A DNA stretch of 64,000 bases from Haemophilus parainfluenzae (GCF_003253005.1 NZ_QEPZ01000003.1:186001-250000); one strand, 5' to 3'; positions 9,086 to 18,908 are shown, counted from the stretch's first letter. The notes: generated by a model from the letters alone, not told the origin. Translations and numbers: made by a program.

Positions 9086-9616
9086 TTATTTATTCGGTAA
9101 TTCTTCGATAGTGAAATTCGTATTGGTAAACACGCAAATATCACCGGCAATTTTTAAAGACTTCTCAACAATTTCACGTGCTGATAAATCGGTATTTTCC
9201 ACCAATGCACGAGCGGCCGACAACGCATAATTACCGCCTGAACCAATCGCTAAAATCTGATCGGCTTCCGGTTGTACCACATCACCAATACCGGTAATGA
9301 TTAAACTTTCTTTTTCATCCGCCACAATCAGCATCGCTTCTAACTTGCGTAACGCACGATCGGTTCGCCAATCTTTGGCTAATTCCACCGCGGCTTTTAA
9401 CAAATGCCCTTGATGCATTTCCAATTTACGCTCAAATAATTCAAATAAAGTGAACGCATCAGCTGTGCCGCCTGCAAAACCAGCTAGAACTTTGCCATTA
9501 TATAAACGGCGTACTTTGCGGGCATTCCCCTTCATCACTGTATTGCCTAGTGAAACCTGTCCATCGCCCCCAACAACTACTTGGCCATTACGACGTACGC
9601 TTACAATTGTTGTCAT
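9086..9616 (-). CDS. hslV: ATP-dependent protease peptidase subunit HslV
   Basis: Threonine peptidase of the proteasome superfamily, forming a double hexamer capped by HslU. The 176-residue protein begins MTTIVSVRR; removal of Met exposes the catalytic N-terminal Thr. Conserved [15 protein letters not shown] and [14 protein letters not shown] are visible. It is the first gene of hslVU and has a good sigma-32-like promoter about 35-65 bases upstream. Confidence 0.97.
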   Translation of the reverse strand: MTTIVSVRRNGQVVVGGDGQVSLGNTVMKGNARKVRRLYNGKVLAGFAGGTADAFTLFELFERKLEMHQGHLLKAAVELAKDWRTDRALRKLEAMLIVADEKESLIITGIGDVVQPEADQILAIGSGGNYALSAARALVENTDLSAREIVEKSLKIAGDICVFTNTNFTIEELPNK

Positions 9617-9651
9617 TCTTTTTATCCTTCTTTTAAGAAAAGTTACTCGTT

Positions 9652-9680
9652 ATATGGCGATCGATTCCACCAAATTCAAG
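9652..9680 (-). promoter_or_regulatory. Heat-shock (sigma-32 type) promoter of hslVU
   Basis: On the minus strand CTTGAAT (9674-9680) and CGCCATAT (9652-9659) are separated by 14 bases, close to the sigma-32 pattern CTTGAAA-N13-15-CCCCATNT. Its position upstream of hslV fits the known heat-shock control of hslVU in E. coli. Confidence 0.65.
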
Positions 9681-9726
9681 GGGAAATTTTTCTTTGATGT
9701 TTTATTAAACAACCATCTCAAAAAAA

Positions 9727-9742
9727 TGTGACAAAGATCACT
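9727..9742 (+). promoter_or_regulatory. CRP site upstream of aphA
   Basis: TGTGACAAAGATCACT matches TGTGA-N6-TCACA in 9 of 10 positions. Its centre (9734.5) is about 41.5 bases upstream of the start predicted from the TATTAT -10 at 9765-9770, the class II activator position. Confidence 0.65.
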
Positions 9743-9752
9743 TTTCTAAATG

Positions 9753-9764
9753 GCAAACGATTGC
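9753..9764 (+). promoter_or_regulatory. PurR-like operator over the aphA promoter
   Basis: GCAAACGATTGC matches the PurR core GCAAACGTTTGC at 11 of 12 bases and abuts the -10 hexamer, where a bound repressor would block RNA polymerase. The assignment is by similarity to the E. coli consensus only. Confidence 0.45.
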
Positions 9765-9834
9765 TATTATTTCACATCTTTATTTTAAAGGGATATATTT
9801 GTTACAAGTAAACAAACTACTTAATGAGGAAAAC

Positions 9835-10542
9835 ATGAAAAATTTACTTAAACTTTCTGCCATTGCAATTTTAGCGGCAAGCGCAGTCTCTACTTTTGCA
9901 TCAAACAAAGAACCTTACACTGAACAAGGTACGAATGCTCGTGAAATGACAGAGCAAAAACCGATTCACTGGATCTCTGTTGAGCAGTTGAAAAAAGAAT
10001 TGGAAGGTAAAGCACCCATTAATGTGAGCTTCGACATTGACGATACTGTACTTTTCAGTAGCCCTTGTTTCTATCACGGCCAAGAAAAATACTCTCCAGG
10101 TAAAAATGATTACTTAAAAAATCAAGATTTCTGGAATGAAGTGAATGCAGGTTGTGACCAATATTCCATTCCAAAACAAATTGCGGTGGATTTAATTAAT
10201 ATGCACCAAGCACGTGGTGACCAAATTTATTTTATTACTGGTCGTACAGCGGGCGATAAAGATGGTGTGACACCAGTGCTACAAAAAGCCTTTAATATTA
10301 AAGACATGCACCCTGTAGAATTCATGGGCGGTCGCAAACTTCCAACTAAATATAACAAAACACCAGGTATTATTGAGCACAAAGTGAGTATTCACTATGG
10401 TGATAGCGATGACGATATCCTCGCAGCAAAAGAAGCGGGTATTCGTGGTATTCGTTTAATGCGTGCTGCTAACTCCACTTATCAACCAATGCCAACCCTT
10501 GGTGGCTACGGTGAAGAAGTATTGATTAACTCAAACTACTAA
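9835..10542 (+). CDS. aphA: Class B acid phosphatase AphA
   Basis: Periplasmic non-specific phosphatase that releases phosphate from nucleotides so that nucleosides can be imported. The 235 residues have a signal peptide (MKNLLKLSAIAILAASAVST, cleavage after FA) and HAD motif I FDIDDTVLFSSP with the two catalytic Asp; later GDSDDDILAAKEAG supplies the metal-binding acids. The start at 9835 gives a proper signal peptide and a GAGGAAA ribosome-binding site; a TTG-initiated extension from 9799 is rejected. CRP and PurR-like sites precede it, and an uptake-signal terminator follows. Confidence 0.94.
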   Translation: MKNLLKLSAIAILAASAVSTFASNKEPYTEQGTNAREMTEQKPIHWISVEQLKKELEGKAPINVSFDIDDTVLFSSPCFYHGQEKYSPGKNDYLKNQDFWNEVNAGCDQYSIPKQIAVDLINMHQARGDQIYFITGRTAGDKDGVTPVLQKAFNIKDMHPVEFMGGRKLPTKYNKTPGIIEHKVSIHYGDSDDDILAAKEAGIRGIRLMRAANSTYQPMPTLGGYGEEVLINSNY

Positions 10543-10550
10543 TCTTCCTA

Positions 10551-10579
10551 AAAAGTGCGGTTATTTTGACCGCACTTTT
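10551..10579. terminator. Uptake-signal dyad terminator after aphA
   Basis: AAAAGTGCGGT and ACCGCACTTTT form an 11-base stem with a 7-base loop, followed by CTTATC. Confidence 0.85.
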
Positions 10580-10657
10580 CTTATCTGATTAACCATCTTA
10601 ATTTTTAAAAAGTTTCTAGGAATATGCTAAAATTTTTGCGTTTCTAGGAGCCTATTT

Positions 10658-12268
10658 ATGTCAGAACTCACGTCTAATCAATATTTAATTATCATTGCCG
10701 TGCTGGTTTTTATCAGTATTGTGATGCTTTTTCTATTAAGCCGTAGCAAACGAGATACGCAAGAATTACAACAAGATCTCAATAAAACCATCGACGATTA
10801 CAATCAATTGGCTGAGCGTTTTGATTCCTTAAGTGTGGTCAAAAATCAATTAGAACAACAAGCCGTTAAAGCACAAACTCATGCGGAAGGATTGCAAACT
10901 CGCCTTAATGAACGTGATGAAAAAATCCAATATTTAGAAAAAGAATTGGATGAAGAACAGCTCCGACACGATCAAATTGGCGGGCAAATCACCGCATTAA
11001 AAGAACGCTTTGGGATCGCATCAGCACAAGCCGAAAGCTTACAAGGTCAATTACAACAAGCGCAAGAAAATGTACTTAGAAAAGAACAAGAGCAGCAAAA
11101 AACGCAGGAAAAATTGACCTCACTTTCACAAGAATTAACGAAGTTGAAAACCACCCTTTCCGAAAAAGAAAAGCATTTTGCCGAACAGCAACAGCATATT
11201 GAACAATCCAAACAACAGCTAGGCGTGGAATTTCAAAATCTGGCCAACCGCATTTTGGAAGAAAAAAGCCAATCCTTTAATCAAACCAATCAAACCGCAT
11301 TGGAAACCTTGTTGAAGCCTTTCCGTGAACAAATCGAAGGCTTCCAAAAACGGGTCAATGAAATCCATTCGGAATCGGTGAAAGGTAATGCGGGCTTAGA
11401 AGCGGAAATTAAAAAAGTATTGGAAATCGGCTTAAATATGTCGCAAGAGGCCAATAATTTAACTTCTGCGCTAAAAGGGGAAAAGAAAACCTTAGGCAAC
11501 TGGGGAGAAGTGCAACTTGAACGCGCACTTCAACTTGCGGGACTCATTGAAAACGTACATTACAGTGCGCAGGCCCATTTTAAAGATGAACAAGGCGGTC
11601 GAAACTATCCTGATTTTGTGCTTAATCTGCCCGATGAGAAAAACATCATCATTGATAGCAAAATGTCATTGAATGCTTACGAAAGTGCGGTCAATTCTGA
11701 GGATGAATTTGAACGTGAGCGTTTACTAAGGGAGCATATTAAAGCCCTGAAAAATCACATTGATGACTTGCACCGCAAGGATTACAGCAATTTGATAGGC
11801 ATGCGCAGTCCTAATTTTGTCTTGATGTTCATTGCAGTGGAACCCGCTTATATTGAAGCCTTAAAATTAGATCCAAATCTATTTAATTATGGCTACGAGA
11901 AAAATGTGATTATGGTTTCGCACACGACCCTCATGCCAATTTTACGCACAGTGGCGAATTTATGGCGTATCGAACGCGGCAACGCCGAAGCGAAAGAAAT
12001 CGCAGAAAAAGCAGGTGAAATTTACAACCAGATTTGCCTGGTGGCAGAACGTTTAAACAAACTGGGGAACACCCTTTCCACTGTGAGCAATCAATACAAC
12101 AGCACCGTCACCGCCCTTGTGGGACAACAAGGTTTAGTGGGTAAGGTGGAACGTTTTAAAGACTTGTCAGCGAAAGCTAACAAGAGCATGCCAAACGTTG
12201 AATTACTCAATAATGACGTGGACTTAACGCGCCTATCCCTTATAACTACCGAGAACGGGGTAAAATAA
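10658..12268 (+). CDS. rmuC: DNA recombination protein RmuC
   Basis: Membrane-anchored, nuclease-like protein that limits recombination at inverted repeats in E. coli. The 536 residues show an N-terminal membrane segment (YLIIIAVLVFISIVMLFLL, about 8-27), a long Gln/Glu/Lys-rich coiled coil to about residue 190, and the RmuC domain from about 210 to 500, with the conserved LGNWGEVQLERALQLAGL and DFVLNLPDEKNIIIDSKMSL, the likely PD-(D/E)XK core. It appears monocistronic, with a terminator just downstream. Confidence 0.94.
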   Translation: MSELTSNQYLIIIAVLVFISIVMLFLLSRSKRDTQELQQDLNKTIDDYNQLAERFDSLSVVKNQLEQQAVKAQTHAEGLQTRLNERDEKIQYLEKELDEEQLRHDQIGGQITALKERFGIASAQAESLQGQLQQAQENVLRKEQEQQKTQEKLTSLSQELTKLKTTLSEKEKHFAEQQQHIEQSKQQLGVEFQNLANRILEEKSQSFNQTNQTALETLLKPFREQIEGFQKRVNEIHSESVKGNAGLEAEIKKVLEIGLNMSQEANNLTSALKGEKKTLGNWGEVQLERALQLAGLIENVHYSAQAHFKDEQGGRNYPDFVLNLPDEKNIIIDSKMSLNAYESAVNSEDEFERERLLREHIKALKNHIDDLHRKDYSNLIGMRSPNFVLMFIAVEPAYIEALKLDPNLFNYGYEKNVIMVSHTTLMPILRTVANLWRIERGNAEAKEIAEKAGEIYNQICLVAERLNKLGNTLSTVSNQYNSTVTALVGQQGLVGKVERFKDLSAKANKSMPNVELLNNDVDLTRLSLITTENGVK

Positions 12269-12292
12269 AGCATACCTGTTGAATTTTTCTTT

Positions 12293-12320
12293 AAAAGCGG
12301 CTATTTTCTTGCCGCTTTTT
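12293..12320 (+). terminator. Terminator after rmuC
   Basis: AAAAGCGGC and GCCGCTTTT form a 9-base stem (12293-12301 with 12311-12319) followed by TTTATTT. Confidence 0.8.
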
Positions 12321-12349
12321 TATTTAAATTTTTTATTTGTGAGGAATTT

Positions 12350-12907
12350 ATGGCAACGGAACAAAAAGAAATCACGGATCCATGTGCAAAATATAACGAA
12401 CAAACCAGTTTTCTAAGTAAAACAATTTTTGCGAGTCGTTGGCTACAAGTGCCTATTTACTTAGGTTTAATTGTCGTGCAAGGCATCTATGCCTACAAGT
12501 TTATGAAAAACTTGTGGTATCTCATCACCAATGTTAATGAGATGGATTCTGACACTATCATGCTCACCGTACTCAATCTCATTGACGTGGTGATGATTGC
12601 GAACTTATTAGTGATGGTGACATTAGGCGGTTATGAGATTTTCGTCTCAAAACTACGCACGAAAAATCATCCGGATCAACCTGAATGGATGAGCCATGTG
12701 AATGCGACCGTGCTGAAAGTGAAGCTTTCTATGTCAATTATCAGCATTTCGTCTATTCACTTATTGCAAACCTTTGTGAATGCCTCAAAAATTTCTGAAA
12801 AAACGATTATGTGGGAAGTGATTATTCATTTTTCTTTCTTGATTTCAGCGATTGCAATGGCTTATACCGACAAAATCCTCTACAGCACAAGCCACAAAAA
12901 CCATTAA
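12350..12907 (+). CDS. yqhA: UPF0114 / TIGR00645 family inner-membrane protein YqhA
   Basis: A 185-residue multi-pass inner-membrane protein of the YqhA family, with no established function. Four hydrophobic segments are visible: [59 protein letters not shown] and the C-terminal [24 protein letters not shown] ribosome-binding site precedes the ATG. It is transcribed toward hslR and separated from it by a perfect bidirectional uptake-signal hairpin. Confidence 0.88.
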   Translation: MATEQKEITDPCAKYNEQTSFLSKTIFASRWLQVPIYLGLIVVQGIYAYKFMKNLWYLITNVNEMDSDTIMLTVLNLIDVVMIANLLVMVTLGGYEIFVSKLRTKNHPDQPEWMSHVNATVLKVKLSMSIISISSIHLLQTFVNASKISEKTIMWEVIIHFSFLISAIAMAYTDKILYSTSHKNH

Positions 12908-12911
12908 TACA

Positions 12912-12938
12912 CAAAGTGCGGTCAAATTGACCGCACTT
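12912..12938. terminator. Bidirectional uptake-signal terminator between yqhA and hslR
   Basis: AAAGTGCGGTCAA and TTGACCGCACTTT form a perfect 13-base stem around a single central base (the real loop must open further). It serves both convergent genes. Confidence 0.85.
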
Positions 12939-12945
12939 TTGTTTT

Positions 12946-13341
12946 CTAGAACTCATCTTGGTGTTTAAATTTCAATAAATCTCGACGTTCCTTTTTGTTT
13001 GGACGACGATCAGGATGTGGCATCGAAAGTGCATTATTTTTTCTTGCCCATGCCATTTCTTCGCGTTTTTTCACACTCTGTGCCGTTTCTTGGTAAAGTA
13101 ATTGGGCCTCAGGGGCACCACGGCGTTGATCACTTAAAGCAATCACTTCAATTTCTTTTTCATCACTGCCTTGACGGAGCTTAATCATAGCGCCAACCTC
13201 TACAGTTTTACTCACCTTGGCACGTTGACCGTTGTAATGGACTTTGCCCCCTTCAATCATCGCTTTCGCAATGCTACGGGTTTTATAAAAATACGCCGCC
13301 CAAAGCCATTTATCTAATCGTACTTCGTTATTTTCAGCCAT
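12946..13341 (-). CDS. hslR: Ribosome-associated heat shock protein Hsp15
   Basis: RNA-binding protein of the S4-like superfamily that in E. coli binds 50S subunits carrying stalled peptidyl-tRNA. The 131 residues contain the S4 domain from the start (VRLDKWLWAAYFYKTRSIAKAM...GGKVHYNGQRAK) and a basic C-terminal tail (RRPNKKERRDLLKFKH). The start at 13341 fits the family N-terminus and has an AGGAAGAG ribosome-binding site; a longer frame from 13443 would add a spurious 34-residue hydrophobic extension. It is divergent from nudE. Confidence 0.93.
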   Translation of the reverse strand: MAENNEVRLDKWLWAAYFYKTRSIAKAMIEGGKVHYNGQRAKVSKTVEVGAMIKLRQGSDEKEIEVIALSDQRRGAPEAQLLYQETAQSVKKREEMAWARKNNALSMPHPDRRPNKKERRDLLKFKHQDEF

Positions 13342-13405
13342 AACTCTTCCTATTTCTCTCACTTTGCGTATGATGAGCCAATAACAAGATAATAGGGCTA
13401 ATATC

Positions 13406-13954
13406 ATGAAAAAACAACTTCCACACATTCTCTCCCTTTCCACGGTGGCAAAATCCCGCTTGTTTGAAATTCAAGCTGTCGATCTCAAATTCTCCAACGG
13501 AATTGACCGCACTTATGAACGCTTCCGCCCTTTTAATCACGATTCAGTCATGGTGATTGCGATTGATGGAGAGGATCTACTCCTGGTTCGCGAATATGCT
13601 GTCGGAACAGAACAATATGAATTAGGCTTTGTAAAAGGTGGAATGGATATAGGAGAAATACCCGAACAAAGTGCGAATCGTGAATTGCAGGAAGAAATTG
13701 GTTTGGGTGCAAAAAAATGGACGTTTTTACGCACAATGAAGATTAATCCACAAATCATGGGCCACAATATGCACGTTTTACTAGGTGAAGATCTATATCC
13801 AAATCAACTGGAAGGGGATGAACCCGAACCATTAGAAATCGTGCGTTACCCTTTATCTCAACTTGATGACCTACTTGTGAGTGATGAATTTAATGAGGCA
13901 AGAAACTTAACCGCACTTTATACCTTACGAGATTATTTAAAAAAACGTAAATAA
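13406..13954 (+). CDS. nudE: ADP compounds hydrolase NudE (Nudix)
   Basis: Nudix hydrolase of 182 residues that in E. coli cleaves ADP-ribose, NADH and diadenosine polyphosphates. The Nudix box is complete at about residues 77-99 (GGMDIGEIPEQSANRELQEE then IGLG), preceded by EQYELGFVKGG. It lies divergently from hslR, as in E. coli, where the two genes are neighbours. In a V-factor-dependent organism an NADH/ADP-ribose hydrolase may feed nucleotide recycling, which is inference. Confidence 0.92.
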   Translation: MKKQLPHILSLSTVAKSRLFEIQAVDLKFSNGIDRTYERFRPFNHDSVMVIAIDGEDLLLVREYAVGTEQYELGFVKGGMDIGEIPEQSANRELQEEIGLGAKKWTFLRTMKINPQIMGHNMHVLLGEDLYPNQLEGDEPEPLEIVRYPLSQLDDLLVSDEFNEARNLTALYTLRDYLKKRK

Positions 13955-14069
13955 ATCGACGAAATTTAGATAAATTCTAATCACAAGCGATTAACTTTAA
14001 ATAAAACTTGAATAATTATTCTTTTTTTGAGAATGTATAGCCATTTTTCAAAAATAAATAGGAAAATTT

Positions 14070-16070
14070 ATGTCTCATGATAATTTAAAAGAATTGACCT
14101 TCCGAGGAATGTTCCTTGGGGCGTTAATTACAGTGATCTTCACTGCATCTAACGTTTATTTGGGTCTTAAAGTGGGGATGACTTTCGCCTCCTCCATTCC
14201 GGCTGCCGTAATCTCTATGGCAATTTTAAAATTCTTCAAGGATTCCAGTATCTTAGAAAATAACATGGTGCAAACCCAAGCTTCATCAGCGGGGACATTG
14301 TCTTCTGTTATTTTTGTTCTTCCAGGTCTATTAATGATGGGTTACTGGCAGGAATTCCCATTCTGGCAAACCGTGCTTATCTGTGCCTCTGGCGGTACGT
14401 TGGGCGTACTATTCACTATTCCATTACGTCGTGCGATGGTGGTAAACAGCGACTTACCTTATCCTGAAGGTGTGGCTGCAGCCGAAATCTTAAAAGCAGG
14501 CAATAACGACGAAAGTGACAGTGGTGTAAAAGATATCGCTTATGGCGGTATTTTTGCAGGGACTGTTGCGTTCTTAACGAATGCATTACGTGTCATGTCT
14601 GATAGTGCAAGTGCATGGTTCTCTAACGGCAAAGCCGTTTTCCAATTACCGATGGGCTTCTCACTCGCCTTATTAGGCGCCGGTTATTTAATTGGTATCG
14701 TGGGCGGTCTTGCGATGTTATTCGGTACATTCCTCGCTTGGGGTGTAGCTGTGCCTTATTTCACCGCAACGGGTGATATGCCAACCGACGCGTCAATCGT
14801 GAGCTACGCAATGACTGAATGGAAAACCAAAGTTCGCTTTATCGGTGTGGGGACTATCGGTATTGCAGCAATTTGGACATTATTAATCCTTCTCAAGCCA
14901 ATGATTGAAGGGATGGTTCATTCTTTCCGTATGTTAAAAGGTTCACAAGCTGAATCAGAACATCGTATTGATATCGACTTATCGCCAAAAACCATTATTT
15001 ATATTTTATTGGCGACTGTCGTGTTAATCGTGACTTCCTTATATCACTTCGTTGCAGCGGCACCAATTTCTGCTGAACTTGCCGTGTTATTAGTGGTAGT
15101 TTGTACTCTGCTTGCGGTGTTAATTGGCTTCTTCGTCGCAGCGGCATCGGGTTATATGGCGGGATTAGTTGGTTCATCTTCAAGCCCAATTTCAGGTATC
15201 GGGATTATTTCCGTTATCGTAATTTCACTTGTTTTAGTGACCATTGGTAAAAGCAGTGGCTTATTTGAAACGGCAGACGGTCAAAAATTCTTAACCGCAT
15301 TGACCTTGTTCACCGCATCTATCGTATTAACCACAGCCACTATTTCAAACGATAACTTACAAGACTTAAAAACCGGTCTTTTAGTTGAAGCAACACCTTG
15401 GAGACAACAGGTTGCATTAATCATTGGTTGTTTCGTTGGTGCATTAGTGATTGCGCCGGTATTAGAAATTTTATACCACGCTTATGGTTTCACGGGTGCA
15501 TTACCACGTCCAGATATGGATCCAACACAAGCACTTTCCGCGCCACAAGCAACGATTATGACAACCATTTCAAAAGGTATTTTCACCAACCAATTAGAAT
15601 GGACTTACATTTTAAGTGGTGTAGGTTTAGGTGTGGTGTTAATCATCGTAGATGCGCTTATGCGTAAAACCAGCAACGGTCGTTTTGCGCTACCAGTATT
15701 AGCGGTTGGTATTGGTATTTACCTTCCACCATCAATCAATATGCCGGTTGTGGTCGGCGCGGTGATGGCATGGCTTCTCACCCGTCATATTAAAAACTAT
15801 GCAAAACGTGCTAATGATACAGAAGTGGAGAAAAAAGCAGAACGTTTCGGCACACTTTTCGCTGCTGGTTTAATCGTGGGTGAAAGCTTGATGGGCGTAA
15901 TCTTAGCCTTCATTATCGCAGCATCTGTCACATCAGGTGGTTCTGAAGATCCATTATCCCTAGGATTAGAAAATTGGGATAATATGGGCGAATTACTTGG
16001 TCTTGCCGTATTTATCTTTGGTATCTTGATTTTCGTTTCTCGTGTATTACGCGCGAAAAAATCGAAATAA
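14070..16070 (+). CDS. OPT-family oligopeptide transporter
   Basis: A 666-residue polytopic membrane protein of the OPT family, the bacterial branch described as putative oligopeptide transporters (TIGR00733-like). It begins ELTFRGMFLGALITVIFTASNVYLGLKVGM, typical of the family, and has about 15-16 hydrophobic segments. The motif SAGTLSSVIFVLPGLLMMG and the repeat SGYMAGLVGSSSSPISGIGI are recognisable OPT signatures. The substrate (peptides or metal chelates) cannot be told from sequence. It is transcribed alone after an AT-rich leader and ends at a hairpin. Confidence 0.9.
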   Translation: MSHDNLKELTFRGMFLGALITVIFTASNVYLGLKVGMTFASSIPAAVISMAILKFFKDSSILENNMVQTQASSAGTLSSVIFVLPGLLMMGYWQEFPFWQTVLICASGGTLGVLFTIPLRRAMVVNSDLPYPEGVAAAEILKAGNNDESDSGVKDIAYGGIFAGTVAFLTNALRVMSDSASAWFSNGKAVFQLPMGFSLALLGAGYLIGIVGGLAMLFGTFLAWGVAVPYFTATGDMPTDASIVSYAMTEWKTKVRFIGVGTIGIAAIWTLLILLKPMIEGMVHSFRMLKGSQAESEHRIDIDLSPKTIIYILLATVVLIVTSLYHFVAAAPISAELAVLLVVVCTLLAVLIGFFVAAASGYMAGLVGSSSSPISGIGIISVIVISLVLVTIGKSSGLFETADGQKFLTALTLFTASIVLTTATISNDNLQDLKTGLLVEATPWRQQVALIIGCFVGALVIAPVLEILYHAYGFTGALPRPDMDPTQALSAPQATIMTTISKGIFTNQLEWTYILSGVGLGVVLIIVDALMRKTSNGRFALPVLAVGIGIYLPPSINMPVVVGAVMAWLLTRHIKNYAKRANDTEVEKKAERFGTLFAAGLIVGESLMGVILAFIIAASVTSGGSEDPLSLGLENWDNMGELLGLAVFIFGILIFVSRVLRAKKSK

Positions 16071-16076
16071 TAGATT

Positions 16077-16107
16077 AAAATAGGCTGTCCTCGGATAGCC
16101 TATTTTT
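16077..16107 (+). terminator. Terminator after the OPT transporter gene
   Basis: AAAATAGGCT and AGCCTATTTT flank a 10-base loop and are followed by TCTA; the next gene starts 14 bases later. Confidence 0.7.
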
Positions 16108-16120
16108 CTAGGAGCTTAAG

Positions 16121-16525
16121 GTGTCAACTCAATCCCCTTATTTGAAAGCGATTATTGTCTTCCCATTGCTTACCCAACTGATAGGCAGTGTTATCGTTTA
16201 TATCGTTTTCAAACTAGACAACTACAGAGAAGGTTATTTCGACTCTGCGTTATTTGGCTTCTTTTTGACATTTTGGCCTCTCACTGTTCCGGCGATAATC
16301 AATGCTTACTTTGCCAAATGCCGAGGTTATCTAAGCCATCATTGGAAGAAAATTCTCCTTTTTTCATTTATCATTATTTTTGTTTATTGGAGTATCGGCA
16401 ATGTCGTGATCGCACCAAATACGAAATACCTCACTGACCGTATATCCTTCATCTTAGGCGGTTCTGCTATCATGGCAATCTATACGACAATTTTCCTCTC
16501 CTTGTTATTACCGAAATCAAAGTAG
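16121..16525 (+). CDS. Small four-helix membrane protein of unknown function
   Basis: A 134-residue protein that I do not recognise. It starts at GTG with a good TAGGAG ribosome-binding site. Four hydrophobic segments are visible: AIIVFPLLTQLIGSVIVYIVF, ALFGFFLTFWPLTVPAIINAY, ILLFSFIIIFVYWSIGNVVIA and SFILGGSAIMAIYTTIFLSLL, so it is almost wholly membrane embedded. It lies just beyond the OPT terminator and 9 bases before cysQ, so it is probably cotranscribed with cysQ. Confidence 0.6.
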   Translation: MSTQSPYLKAIIVFPLLTQLIGSVIVYIVFKLDNYREGYFDSALFGFFLTFWPLTVPAIINAYFAKCRGYLSHHWKKILLFSFIIIFVYWSIGNVVIAPNTKYLTDRISFILGGSAIMAIYTTIFLSLLLPKSK

Positions 16526-16534
16526 AGAATAAAT

Positions 16535-17341
16535 ATGCAATTATCTCAATCTCTTCTCGATCAAGTCCGTACGCTTGCCAATGAAGCGGGAAAACATTTG
16601 GCCCGTTTTTACCAACAGAATGTGGCAATACAAACCAAATCGGATAACACACCTGTTACAGAGGCAGATTTATTTGTCAGCCAGTTTTTAATCGAAAAAC
16701 TGACCGCACTTTTCCCCGACATTCCTGTTCTTTCTGAGGAAAACTGCAATATCCCCTTTGAACAACGCCAAACTTGGCAAACTTATTGGCTAATCGATCC
16801 CCTTGATGGCACGCAGCAATTTATTGATCGCACGGATCAATTTTCGGTGTTGATTACACTCGTGCGAAACCATCAACCTGTACTGGGTGTTATCCATTTC
16901 CCTATTTTGAATATTACCTATTACGCCATGAAAGACTTCGGAGCATTCAAACAAAGTGAAAAAAAGATAACACGCTTACAGACACGAAAAATCAATCTCA
17001 CCAAACCGTTAAAAATCGCCGTAGGCGCCACCACCTCACAAGAAAAAGTGCGGTCAATTTTAGCAAAGAATTTAGCATGCGAATTTACGGTGGTCGGTTC
17101 GAGTAGCTTAAAAAGCGGTTTAGTCGCTGAAGGGGCGGTTGATTGCTATATTCGCCTCGGCAAAACCGGCGAATGGGACACTGCCGGCGCTGAAGTTTTA
17201 TTAGCTGAAATCAATGGGGGAATTTTTGATCCACACTTTCAACCGCTCACCTATAACCAGCGTGAAAGTTTAATTAATCCACCCTTTGTGATAGTGTCAG
17301 ATAATACACAAAATTGGGCATCTGTCTTTCAATTTAATTGA
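16535..17341 (+). CDS. cysQ: 3'(2'),5'-bisphosphate nucleotidase CysQ
   Basis: Inositol-monophosphatase-superfamily enzyme that hydrolyses adenosine 3',5'-bisphosphate to AMP, removing an inhibitory by-product of sulfate assimilation and acyl-carrier-protein metabolism. In the 268 residues the metal site is present: SEEN, IDPLDGTQQFIDR, and GEWDTAGAEVLLAEINGG near the C-terminus. It is followed closely by zwf. Confidence 0.93.
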   Translation: MQLSQSLLDQVRTLANEAGKHLARFYQQNVAIQTKSDNTPVTEADLFVSQFLIEKLTALFPDIPVLSEENCNIPFEQRQTWQTYWLIDPLDGTQQFIDRTDQFSVLITLVRNHQPVLGVIHFPILNITYYAMKDFGAFKQSEKKITRLQTRKINLTKPLKIAVGATTSQEKVRSILAKNLACEFTVVGSSSLKSGLVAEGAVDCYIRLGKTGEWDTAGAEVLLAEINGGIFDPHFQPLTYNQRESLINPPFVIVSDNTQNWASVFQFN

Positions 17342-17413
17342 TTGGTTCGATTGGTAAAGTGCAGTAATATATTGCATTATTTAAAAACGCTACTCGGAAC
17401 AATAAGGAATAAT

Positions 17414-18898
17414 ATGCAAACGAATAATAACTGTATCGTAATTTTTGGTGCTTCCGGTGATTTAACTCACCGTAAACTCATTCCAGCCCTTTATAATCTC
17501 TACAAAATTGGGCGTTTGAGTGAAAACTTTTCTGTTCTAGGTGTTGCTCGCTCTGAGTTGAATGATGAAACTTTCCGCGAAAAAATGCGTGAGGCGTTAA
17601 TCCATAATGAAGAAACAACACCAGAAACCTTAGATGCTTTCTGTTCTCATCTTTATTACCAATCGGTGAATACTTCGGATGCTCAAGATTATGGCAAACT
17701 TGTTCCACGCCTAGATAATCTTCATGATAAATATAAAACTTGTGGTAACACCCTTTACTATATGTCCACTCCGCCAAGTCTTTATGGCGTGATTCCTGAG
17801 TGTTTGGCCGCACATGGTTTAAATACAGAAGAATATGGCTGGAAACGAATTATCGTCGAAAAACCTTTTGGTTACGATGAAAAAACAGCGCAAGCATTAG
17901 ACGTACAAATCCATCGTTTCTTTGAAGAACACCAAATTTATCGTATCGACCATTATTTAGGTAAAGAAACTGTTCAAAACTTGCTTGTATTACGTTTCTC
18001 AAATGGCTGGTTTGAACCACTTTGGAACCGTAATTTCATTGATTATGTAGAAATTACGGGTGCAGAATCTATTGGCGTGGAAGAGCGCGGTGGCTATTAT
18101 GATGGTTCTGGCGCAATGCGAGATATGTTCCAAAACCATTTATTGCAAGTATTAGCGATGGTGGCAATGGAGCCGCCTGCAATTATTAATGCGAATTCCA
18201 TGCGTGACGAAGTAGCAAAAGTGATGCATAGTTTGCGTCCATTAACTGCCGAAGATATGGAGCATAATCTCGTTTTAGGTCAATACACTGCAGCTGAAAT
18301 TAACGGCAAAATGGAAAACGGCTATTTAGAAGAAAAAGGCGTACCGGCAGATTCTCGCACTGAAACTTACATCGCATTACGTTGTGAAATTGAAAACTGG
18401 CGTTGGGCGGGCGTACCTTTCTATGTACGTACCGGTAAACGCTTACCGGCTCGCGTGACAGAAATTGTGATTCACTTTAAAACCACACCACATCCGGTAT
18501 TCAGCCAAAATGCACCAGAGAATAAATTGATTATTCGTATTCAACCAGATGAAGCGATTTCAATGCGTTTTGGTTTGAAAAAACCAGGTGCAGGTTTTGA
18601 AGCGAAAGAAGTTTCAATGGATTTCCGTTATGCAGATTTAGCAGGCGCACAAGTATTAACTGCTTATGAACGCTTATTGTTGGATGCGATGAAAGGCGAT
18701 GCTACCTTGTTTGCTCGTACCGATGCTGTGCATGCTGCATGGAAATTTGTGCAACCGATTTTAGATTACAAAGCTAATGGTGGTCGGATTCACGAATATG
18801 AAGCCGGCACTTGGGGCCCTGTGGCAGCCGATAAATTAATTGCAAAACAAGGCAAAGTTTGGCGTAAACCGACAGGTTTAATGAAGAAAAAAGTTTAA
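17414..18898 (+). CDS. zwf: Glucose-6-phosphate 1-dehydrogenase
   Basis: First enzyme of the oxidative pentose phosphate pathway, converting glucose 6-phosphate and NADP+ to 6-phosphogluconolactone and NADPH. The 494 residues contain the Rossmann motif [13 protein letters not shown] near the start, the active-site signature [13 protein letters not shown], and VEKPFGYD. The start at 17414 has an AAGGAAT ribosome-binding site; the longer frame reaching back to cysQ adds a non-homologous leader. pgl and gnd follow on the same strand. Confidence 0.97.
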   Translation: MQTNNNCIVIFGASGDLTHRKLIPALYNLYKIGRLSENFSVLGVARSELNDETFREKMREALIHNEETTPETLDAFCSHLYYQSVNTSDAQDYGKLVPRLDNLHDKYKTCGNTLYYMSTPPSLYGVIPECLAAHGLNTEEYGWKRIIVEKPFGYDEKTAQALDVQIHRFFEEHQIYRIDHYLGKETVQNLLVLRFSNGWFEPLWNRNFIDYVEITGAESIGVEERGGYYDGSGAMRDMFQNHLLQVLAMVAMEPPAIINANSMRDEVAKVMHSLRPLTAEDMEHNLVLGQYTAAEINGKMENGYLEEKGVPADSRTETYIALRCEIENWRWAGVPFYVRTGKRLPARVTEIVIHFKTTPHPVFSQNAPENKLIIRIQPDEAISMRFGLKKPGAGFEAKEVSMDFRYADLAGAQVLTAYERLLLDAMKGDATLFARTDAVHAAWKFVQPILDYKANGGRIHEYEAGTWGPVAADKLIAKQGKVWRKPTGLMKKKV

Positions 18899-18908
18899 TT
18901 AATCTAAT

